Of a stretch of 8,076 nucleotides of DNA, positions 1 to 4,506 are shown piece by piece. Origin of the DNA: an uncultured Candidatus Methylacidiphilales bacterium. GTDB taxonomy: Bacteria; Verrucomicrobiota; Verrucomicrobiia; Methylacidiphilales; CALFVM01. A model generated the notes under the pieces. That model was not told the DNA's origin. It made no database searches and saw only the letters and a list, made by a program, of their open reading frames with translations. Position numbers and translations under genes: made by a program. The stretch lies in contig CALFVM010000090.1 of the NCBI GenBank assembly GCA_937928665.1, forward strand, positions 1 through 8,076. Reading direction: 5' to 3'. Position 1 is the stretch's first letter. Each line of letters opens with the position of its first letter.

Positions 1-280
1 CCTTATCCGTCCACCCGATGGCTCTCGACCGTCCCACCTGCCTCACCAACAAAACCTCACGGGCACTTGTTCACCGTCAAGACCGTGAAGATCATGAAAA
101 AAAAGCAGAGGGTGACAGTTGGGCCTGCCGACCCGCCTCCCGTGCTCCCCAAGCCCGCGCACCTCATGATCTCAATGGCTGAATCTGCCTCGGCACCCCA
201 AGCTAGTGGCAGTTCTTTTTCAACCGAGGGAGAGCGATGTCTTTACAGGCGATTTTTTCCAAAAACTTGAGGCCCAAGGC
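1..280. other. Downstream flank with no supported gene
   Basis: After the terminator no recognisable protein, tRNA or repeat was found on either strand. Plus-strand frame 1 is open from base 1 to a TGA at 268-270. Its translation is proline/serine-rich, has no ribosome-binding site, and resembles no family I know. It could be the tail of a gene converging from outside the window, but nothing supports that. A 36-codon minus-strand frame (57-167) with a short hydrophobic stretch is mentioned in the findings. Treat this as an intergenic flank of unknown content. Confidence 0.5.
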
Positions 281-309
281 AAAAAAAGAGGCCCTCGCGG
301 GCCCCTTCT
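281..309 (-). terminator. Rho-independent terminator of the ribosomal protein operon
   Basis: On the minus strand, directly after rplQ, bases 305-299 (GGGGCCC) pair with 294-288 (GGGCCTC, one G-T pair) around a GCGA tetraloop of the GNRA type. The stem is followed by seven T residues (287-281). A306 and A307 can pair with the first T residues to lengthen it. Position after the last gene, stem strength and the T-tract make this a convincing operon end. Confidence 0.93.
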
Positions 310-312
310 GCA

Positions 313-798
313 TCAGCTCTTGGTTTCCCCCGGCGATTTATCCTCGGGCGGTGAAGCCTCTGCTGCAGGCTCGGCTTTTGCTTTGGCCTTTTTCGCCTTT
401 TTGGAACCGGCGGCCGGACTGTCGTCATCATCCGTGACGGCAACATGGTCCACCCACTCAATGAGGGCCATCGGGGCCGCATCTCCGCGACGGGGTCCGA
501 GCTTGAGAATGCGGGTGTAGCCACCTTGGCGCTCTTGGAATCGGGGCGCGATCTCGGTGAAGAGCTTTTTGACCGCGGCCTGATCGCCGAGTTCGGCCAA
601 AGCCAGGCGGCGGTGGTGGAGGGTCCCCTTTTTCCCAAGCGTCACGATCTTCTCGGCCAAGGGGCGGACGGCCTTGGCTTTCGCCAGTGTCGTTGTAATG
701 CGGTTGTGGTGGATCAAACTGCCGACCATGTTGGAGAGCATCGCATCACGATGCTGGGAGGTCCGGCCGAGTTTGACCGTTTTAACGCGGTGTCTCAT
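313..798 (-). CDS. rplQ: 50S ribosomal protein L17 with a C-terminal lysine/alanine/acidic tail
   Basis: L17 binds 23S rRNA near the peptide exit tunnel of the large subunit. The product has 161 residues against about 120-127. The conserved part is MRHRVKTVKLGRTSQHRDAM (1-20), then NMVGSLIHHNRITTTLAKAK (23-42) and PRFQERQGGYTRILKLGPRR (85-104), followed by GDAAPMALIEWVD. From about residue 123 there is an extra low-complexity tail. It holds a run of four aspartates, a KKAKKAKAKAE segment, and an alanine/proline/glutamate end. The gene starts one base after the rpoA stop, the tightest junction in the window. It is the last gene of the operon; an intrinsic terminator begins within 10 bases of its TGA. 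Confidence 0.97.
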   Translation of the reverse strand: MRHRVKTVKLGRTSQHRDAMLSNMVGSLIHHNRITTTLAKAKAVRPLAEKIVTLGKKGTLHHRRLALAELGDQAAVKKLFTEIAPRFQERQGGYTRILKLGPRRGDAAPMALIEWVDHVAVTDDDDSPAAGSKKAKKAKAKAEPAAEASPPEDKSPGETKS

Positions 799-799
799 A

Positions 800-1816
800 T
801 CAGTTACTGTCCTTGGCAGGCTCGGGCGGGAGATCCACCAGACCGGGCTCGAATTTCATGCCCAGACCGAGGTTAAGCTGCACGAGCTTGTCTTTGATTT
901 CGTTGAGGGATTTCTTCCCGAAGTTGCGGTACTTGAGCATCTCCGCCTCGGTTTTCATGGCCAATTGGCCCACCGTGGTGATGTTGGCGTTGTTGAGGCA
1001 GTTGGCGGCCCGGACGGAGAGTTCGATTTCGTTGACGCTCATGTTGAGCAGTTTCTTGAGCGCACTGTCCTGCTGGCTGGCGGCCTGACGGGGCTCCTCA
1101 AACTCAACCGGTTCCTTGTTGTAGTCGGTGAAAATGCGGAGCTGGTCCATCAGGATGGAGGAGGCATGCAACATGGCATCGTCCGGAGTGATCCGGCCGT
1201 CGGTCCAGACCTCGACAATCAACTTGTCATAGTCGGTTCGTTGCCCAACTCGGGTGTCCTCGACCGAGTATTTGACTTTGCGCACGGGGGAGTAGATCGA
1301 GTCGATCGGAATAACGCCGATCGGCATGTCTGGGCGCTTGTTTTCTTCGCTGGTGGCAAAGCCGCGGCCAATGGCAACCTCGAACTCGGCCTCAAACTTC
1401 ATTTTTCGGTCGAGGGTGCAGATGATCTGTTCCGGATTGATCACTTCCACCCCGGCATCCAAGGTGATGTCCCCGGCGGTGACGGGGCCCTCTTTGTTCA
1501 CGTTCAATAGAATGAGTCGCGGGTCGCGAGTGGGAAGTTTGAAGAGGATTTTTTTGAGGTTGAGGACAATGTCGGTAACGTCTTCCACAACACCGGGGAT
1601 GGTCCCGAACTCATGGAGGGCGCCCTCAATTTTGGCGGTGGTGATGGAGGCTCCTTCAATGGAGCCCAGCAGCACGCGACGCAAGCTGTTGCCAATGGTG
1701 TGCCCGAAACCGCTTTCGAAGGGTTCGGCGATGAACTTCGCGTAGGTGGGCGTGGCGGTGCTCTCGTCTTTGACGAGGCGGTTGGGTTTCTCGAGTCTGC
1801 CAAGGCGGATGGCCAT
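800..1816 (-). CDS. rpoA: DNA-directed RNA polymerase subunit alpha
   Basis: The alpha dimer is the scaffold on which beta and beta' assemble, and its C-terminal domain contacts UP-element DNA and activators. The 338-residue product is of normal length. The N-terminal domain (to about 235) carries AEPFESGFGHTIGNSLRRVL (30-49), the usual dimerisation signature, plus KIEGALHEF and IPGVVEDVTDIVLNLK. A polar linker, about 236-258, includes a QAASQQD segment. The C-terminal domain (about 258-322) has IELSVRAANCLNNANI, with R269 and N272 in the positions of E. coli R265 and N268, and FGKKSLNEIKDKL with K302 like E. coli K298. The DNA-contact residues are therefore kept. A clear AAGGAA site precedes it. 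Its TGA is separated from the rplQ ATG by one base. Confidence 0.98.
   Translation of the reverse strand: MAIRLGRLEKPNRLVKDESTATPTYAKFIAEPFESGFGHTIGNSLRRVLLGSIEGASITTAKIEGALHEFGTIPGVVEDVTDIVLNLKKILFKLPTRDPRLILLNVNKEGPVTAGDITLDAGVEVINPEQIICTLDRKMKFEAEFEVAIGRGFATSEENKRPDMPIGVIPIDSIYSPVRKVKYSVEDTRVGQRTDYDKLIVEVWTDGRITPDDAMLHASSILMDQLRIFTDYNKEPVEFEEPRQAASQQDSALKKLLNMSVNEIELSVRAANCLNNANITTVGQLAMKTEAEMLKYRNFGKKSLNEIKDKLVQLNLGLGMKFEPGLVDLPPEPAKDSN
810..814 (-). promoter_or_regulatory. Shine-Dalgarno site of rplQ inside the end of rpoA
   Basis: AAGGA on the minus strand, 11 bases before the rplQ ATG at 798 and within the last codons of rpoA. Together with the TGATATG junction it suggests coupled re-initiation. 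Confidence 0.55.
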
Positions 1817-1824
1817 AATCTAAT

Positions 1825-1830
1825 TTCCTT
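1825..1830 (-). promoter_or_regulatory. Shine-Dalgarno site of rpoA
   Basis: AAGGAA on the minus strand, 8 bases before the ATG at 1816, in an otherwise A/T-rich stretch. It supports this start for rpoA. Confidence 0.7.
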
Positions 1831-1845
1831 GTTAGGCTGGGTTAC

Positions 1846-1873
1846 CCCGGGCAGCGAAGCCGTCGCTGCCGGG
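1846..1873 (-). repeat. Second, stronger hairpin upstream of rpoA
   Basis: An 8-base perfect stem (1850-1857 with 1863-1870) around a 5-base loop is extended by three further G-C pairs (1846-1848 with 1871-1873) after one bulged G at 1849. It lies about 30 bases before the rpoA start and about 15 before its Shine-Dalgarno. It could insulate, stabilise or modulate translation of rpoA. No T-tract follows, so termination is not expected. Confidence 0.65.
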
Positions 1874-1923
1874 ACCAACAGCCCGATGTTTCTCCGGAGC
1901 TCCCGCCGGAAACGGGGGCCATC

Positions 1924-1938
1924 CCGGGCACTGCCCGG
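1924..1938 (-). repeat. Short perfect inverted repeat, first hairpin after rpsD
   Basis: A 6-base perfect stem (CCGGGC with GCCCGG) around a 3-base loop begins 15 bases after the rpsD stop. No T-tract follows in the transcript direction. Its arm is shared with the second hairpin: CCCGGGCA occurs on the plus strand at both 1923-1930 and 1846-1853. Confidence 0.6.
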
Positions 1939-1952
1939 ACGGCCAAAGGGGT

Positions 1953-2561
1953 TTACCGGCTGTAAAGTTCGACGATGAGCCGCTCGTTGACGACGGGCGC
2001 GATTTCCTCGCGGGTCGGGATACGGGCGACAGAGCCGCGGAACAAATCTTTGTTGAGGGAAAGCCAGTCGGGAACGGGGTTGAGGCTGGAGGCCTCTAGG
2101 GCGACCGTGGCCATCTGACGGGCTTTGGCACCTTCCCGAACTTCGATGACGTCGCCCACCCGGCAGCCGAAGCTGCAGATGTTGACCTTGCGACCATTGA
2201 CCCGGATATGGCCATGAGTGACCATTTGACGGGCCTGACGCCGGGAGGTGGCAAAGCCGAGGCGGTAAACGATGTTATCCAGGCGGGTCTCCAGCATCTG
2301 AAGCATCAGTTCGCCGGTGACGCCGCGTTTGGCACTGGCGGTTTCGTAGTAGCGCCGGAATTGTTTTTCAAGCACCCCGTACATCATCTTGAGCTTTTGT
2401 TTTTCGCCCAGGGCAACGGCGTATTCGGACTGTTTCCGGCGGCCTTTGGCGCCGTGGACGCCGGGGGGAAAATTCCGTTTTTCCAGAGCCTTGCTGGGCC
2501 CAAAAATAGGGATGCCGAAGCGGCGGCTGATTTTGGTGCGGGGACCGGTGTAACGTGCCAT
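1953..2561 (-). CDS. rpsD: 30S ribosomal protein S4, cysteine-minus type
   Basis: S4 is a primary 16S rRNA-binding protein that nucleates assembly of the small-subunit body and, with S5, affects decoding accuracy. The 202-residue length is typical. MARYTGPRTKISRRFG is the family N-terminus, and FPPGVHGAKGRRKQSEY (31-47) is a strong signature. The S4 RNA-binding domain covers about 91-150, with ETRLDNIVYRLGFATSRRQA (91-110) and GHIRVNGRKVNI. The N-terminal cysteine zinc site of some S4 proteins is absent; cysteines occur only at 129 and 133. The frame is open back to 2645, but those 28 upstream codons overlap rpsK and do not look like S4, so 2561 was chosen. The 25-base gap after rpsK has no Shine-Dalgarno match. 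It is followed by a 136-base structured spacer before rpoA. Confidence 0.97.
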   Translation of the reverse strand: MARYTGPRTKISRRFGIPIFGPSKALEKRNFPPGVHGAKGRRKQSEYAVALGEKQKLKMMYGVLEKQFRRYYETASAKRGVTGELMLQMLETRLDNIVYRLGFATSRRQARQMVTHGHIRVNGRKVNICSFGCRVGDVIEVREGAKARQMATVALEASSLNPVPDWLSLNKDLFRGSVARIPTREEIAPVVNERLIVELYSR

Positions 2562-2586
2562 AGATCGGGTGGGGTCAGGGGTTGGA

Positions 2587-3093
2587 TCAAACGCGGCGCT
2601 GCTTACGGAGGCGGCAACCGTTATGGGGAATTGGGGTGACATCACGAATGGCGGTCACTTCCAGGCCGATGGACTGGAGAGCACGGACCGCCGATTCACG
2701 TCCGGTGCCGGGGCCCTTGACGCGGGCCTCGACTTCTTTGAGACCGTGGGCCATCGCCTGGCGGCAGGCGTCATGGGCCACAACCTGGGCGACATAGGCA
2801 GTCGATTTTTTAGAACCACGGAAACCGCACTTCCCGGAGGTCGACCAACCCAGGACGTTGCCCCGGAGGTCGGTGATGGTGACCTGGGTGTTGTTGAAGG
2901 TAGCCAGGATGTGGGCGATGCCCTGGGTGACGTTTTTGCTTCCCTTGGCCTTGATGATCTTGGCCGGTTTGACATCGGCATTCGGGTCGAGGGAAAGCGA
3001 GGTCAGGTCAACGGCTTCCGCCGGCTTGGGTGCCTTGGCCTCGGGGGCTTTTGATTTCGCGGACTTGGCCGCGCCTTTTTTTGCTTCCGCCAT
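2587..3093 (-). CDS. rpsK: 30S ribosomal protein S11 with an alanine/lysine-rich N-terminal extension
   Basis: S11 sits on the small-subunit platform and helps shape the mRNA exit and E-site region. The product has 168 residues against about 129 in the usual protein. The conserved core begins near residue 57 with GIAHILATFNNTQVTITD. It continues through GWSTSGKCGFRGSKKSTAYVAQ (written in parts: GWSTSG at 82-87, GFRGSKKST at 90-98), VKGPGTGRESAVRAL (125-139) and the C-terminal DVTPIPHNGCRLRKQRRV. The N158-G159 pair matches the site that carries isoaspartate in E. coli S11. The first 40 or so residues are a lysine/alanine/proline-rich tail followed by a short acidic segment (DLTSLSLDPNAD, 29-40). 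A good AGGAG site 6 bases before this ATG supports the long start. It follows rpsM by 16 bases. Confidence 0.97.
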   Translation of the reverse strand: MAEAKKGAAKSAKSKAPEAKAPKPAEAVDLTSLSLDPNADVKPAKIIKAKGSKNVTQGIAHILATFNNTQVTITDLRGNVLGWSTSGKCGFRGSKKSTAYVAQVVAHDACRQAMAHGLKEVEARVKGPGTGRESAVRALQSIGLEVTAIRDVTPIPHNGCRLRKQRRV

Positions 3094-3099
3094 GGGGTG

Positions 3100-3104
3100 C
3101 TCCT
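3100..3104 (-). promoter_or_regulatory. Shine-Dalgarno site of rpsK
   Basis: AGGAG on the minus strand, 6 bases before the ATG at 3093. It supports the long rpsK start, and so the presence of the N-terminal extension, rather than an internal start nearer the conserved S11 core. Confidence 0.8.
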
Positions 3105-3109
3105 ATCGA

Positions 3110-3505
3110 TTAGACTTTGCCGGCCTTGGCATCTTTATTGCGAATGACGCCGACCGTGCGCCGCGGACCCTTGCGGGTGCGGGCATTGGTGGATGTGCGC
3201 TGACCGCGCACGGGAAGACCGCGCCGGTGGCGCTGGCCGCGGTAGCAGTTGATGGCCTGCAGCCGCTTCAAATTCTGTTGAATATCCCGGCGCAGGTCGC
3301 CCTCAATCAGGAAGCCGTTGGCCTGAATGATCTGGATAATTTGGTTGATTTGCTGGTCGGTCAGTTCACGGGCCCGGATGTCGCCGCTAATGTCGGCTTC
3401 TTCCAGGATTTTGGCCGCCCGGGCCGGGCCAATGCCGTAAATATAACGGAGGGAAATTTCGAGGCGTTTATCGCCGGGGATATCGATACCAAGAATGCGT
3501 GGCAT
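3110..3505 (-). CDS. rpsM: 30S ribosomal protein S13
   Basis: S13 lies in the head of the small subunit, contacts the P-site tRNA with its C-terminal tail, and forms inter-subunit bridges with 23S rRNA and L5. The 131-residue product is slightly longer than the usual 118-126. MPRILGIDIPGDKRLEISL is the family N-terminus. A helix-hairpin-helix-like element (YIYGIGPARAAKIL, 21-34) follows. The head-binding signature is CYRGQRHRRGLPVRGQRT (87-104) followed by NARTRKGPRRTVG. The basic C-terminal tail ends DAKAGKV. In enterobacteria S4 represses this gene through a leader pseudoknot; here only 14 bases separate it from rpmJ, leaving no room for such a leader directly upstream. There is no evident Shine-Dalgarno. 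Confidence 0.98.
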   Translation of the reverse strand: MPRILGIDIPGDKRLEISLRYIYGIGPARAAKILEEADISGDIRARELTDQQINQIIQIIQANGFLIEGDLRRDIQQNLKRLQAINCYRGQRHRRGLPVRGQRTSTNARTRKGPRRTVGVIRNKDAKAGKV

Positions 3506-3519
3506 AACGGGTGCGCGGT

Positions 3520-3636
3520 TCAGCCCTGCCGCTGTTTGAGGCGGGGATTCTTTTTGTTGATGATGTAGATGCGGCCTTTACGCCGGATCACTTGACAATC
3601 CGATGTGCGGCGGCGGACCGAGGCTCGTACTTTCAT
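3520..3636 (-). CDS. rpmJ: 50S ribosomal protein L36, zinc-free type
   Basis: L36 is the smallest protein of the large subunit and packs against 23S rRNA below the L7/L12 stalk base. The 38-residue product begins MKVRASVRRR and ends KKNPRLKQRQG, both diagnostic of the family. The zinc-binding form has three cysteines and one histidine (positions 11, 14, 27 and 32). Here only C14 remains and the other positions are T11, N27 and R32, so metal binding is not expected and this is a cysteine-minus version. The gene has a good AGGAG site and lies 14 bases before rpsM. The reading frame was found by direct translation of the minus strand. Confidence 0.96.
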   Translation of the reverse strand: MKVRASVRRRTSDCQVIRRKGRIYIINKKNPRLKQRQG

Positions 3637-3731
3637 GGATAGCTCCTAATCTTGATGGGAAACGTTGCAACCCCGAGAGAGGACGCAAGGGTCGAGGTTT
3701 AGCAAAACTTTTTTTTCTGGCAAGTTTAGAT
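3637..3731 (-). other. map-rpmJ intergenic region, 95 bases, no infA
   Basis: This gap lies where many bacteria carry infA (translation initiation factor IF-1), but it is too short for that gene and shows no reading frame of that type. On the transcribed strand it starts with an A-rich tract containing eight consecutive A residues. Ahead of that lies TTGCCA (3718-3723), which resembles a -35 box, but the best -10 candidate, TAAACC (3696-3701, 16-base spacer), is poor. Near its end is the rpmJ ribosome-binding site. No strong hairpin or terminator is evident. It may hold an internal promoter for the alpha-type block, but that is only a possibility. Confidence 0.4.
3643..3647 (-). promoter_or_regulatory. 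Shine-Dalgarno site of rpmJ
   Basis: AGGAG on the minus strand, 6 bases before the ATG at 3636. It supports the start of this very short gene and is one of the few strong Shine-Dalgarno matches in the window. Confidence 0.8.
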
Positions 3732-4496
3732 TCATCGGGCGGCAGATATTTCGCTGTGGGTCAGAATTTCAGGCTGATCTTCTGTGACCAAAACAGTGTG
3801 TTCAAAGTGGGCGGACGGACGGCCATCCGCGGTCACGACAGTCCAGCCGTCGGCGAGAATACGAACATCAGCCCGGCCCATGTTGACCATCGGTTCAATG
3901 GCCAAAACCATACCCGGCTTGAGTTTGGGACCGGTGCCCGGCTTGCCGTAGTTGGGCACTTGCGGCTCTTCGTGGAGCTTGCGCCCGACCCCATGCCCGA
4001 CAAACTCCCGAACCACGCTGTAGCCCTCGCGGGTGACGCGGCTGTAGATGGCGTGGCCGATATCGTGAAGCCGGTTGCCGGGAACAGCCTGCGCAATCCC
4101 ACAGAGGAGTGATTCTTCGGTGGCCCGGAGTAATTTCTCAATGGAAGGATCGACAATGCCAACGGCCACCGTGGTGGCTGTGTCGCCTACCCAGCCGTCC
4201 AGAAAGATGCCAATATCCAGTTTGACCACGTCCCCATAATTAATGCGGCGGGTGCCGCCGATACCGTGGACAACTTCCTCATTCACCGAAATACAGATGT
4301 TTCCGGGAAACTTCCGGTAGCCAAGAAACGCGCTCCGGGCGCCGGCCTTCCGAATCAGCTCCGCCGCAATTTGGTCAATATCGCGCGTGGTCGCGCCCGG
4401 AGCCACCCGGGTGACCACTTCGTCAAGGATCCCGCGGACGACGCGGCAACTGCGCCTCATCTTCTCCGTGTCGGCGGGGGTCTTGATCGGAATCAT
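3732..4496 (-). CDS. map: Type I methionine aminopeptidase
   Basis: This metalloenzyme removes the initiator methionine from nascent proteins after deformylation when the second residue is small. The 254-residue product matches the short class I bacterial form, with no N-terminal zinc finger or linker. All expected metal ligands and the catalytic histidine are visible: H77 (EVVHGI), D94 (KLDIG), D105 (VGDTATT), H168 (GHGVGRKLHEEP), E201 (AIEPM) and E232 (HFEHTVLV). The start at 4496 gives MIPIKTPADTEKMR, the usual N-terminus. An in-frame ATG at 4541 lies inside secY and adds 15 unrelated residues, so it was not used. There is no clear Shine-Dalgarno; the start is 10 bases after the secY stop. 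In many bacteria adk precedes map and infA follows it; neither is here. Confidence 0.97.
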   Translation of the reverse strand: MIPIKTPADTEKMRRSCRVVRGILDEVVTRVAPGATTRDIDQIAAELIRKAGARSAFLGYRKFPGNICISVNEEVVHGIGGTRRINYGDVVKLDIGIFLDGWVGDTATTVAVGIVDPSIEKLLRATEESLLCGIAQAVPGNRLHDIGHAIYSRVTREGYSVVREFVGHGVGRKLHEEPQVPNYGKPGTGPKLKPGMVLAIEPMVNMGRADVRILADGWTVVTADGRPSAHFEHTVLVTEDQPEILTHSEISAAR

Positions 4497-4506
4497 GGCC
4501 GCAGGG

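Larger units (their letters stand above)
1817..1952 (-). other. rpsD-rpoA intergenic region with G+C-rich inverted repeats
   Basis: At 136 bases this is the longest gap in the operon. It contains two strong hairpins (listed separately) and smaller palindromes, CTCCGGAG at 1892-1899 overlapping GGAGCTCC at 1896-1903. No plausible small gene or clear promoter was seen on the transcribed strand. The region ends with the rpoA ribosome-binding site. Neither hairpin is followed by a run of T on the transcribed strand, so they are not ordinary terminators. They could be a regulatory leader, an RNA-processing site or a copy of a dispersed palindromic repeat. Confidence 0.6.

Noticed and set aside
1..270. 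An open plus-strand frame running from the window edge to 268-270
   Set aside because: It is proline/serine-rich with no recognisable domain and no nearby terminator in its direction; an open frame of this length occurs by chance in G+C-rich DNA.
674..1510. A 278-codon plus-strand frame opposite rpoA and rplQ
   Set aside because: It is antisense to securely identified genes, its composition looks like a shadow translation, and it has no supporting start signal.
1846..1938. The hairpins between rpsD and rpoA as intrinsic terminators
   Set aside because: Neither is followed by a T-tract on the transcribed strand, and termination there would cut off the essential rpoA.
2562..2645. A longer start for rpsD at 2645
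   Set aside because: The extra 28 codons overlap the end of rpsK and do not resemble S4, whereas MARYTGPRTK at 2561 is the usual S4 N-terminus.
2858..3568. A 236-codon plus-strand frame opposite rpsK, rpsM and rpmJ
   Set aside because: It is a shadow of three conserved ribosomal protein genes on the other strand.
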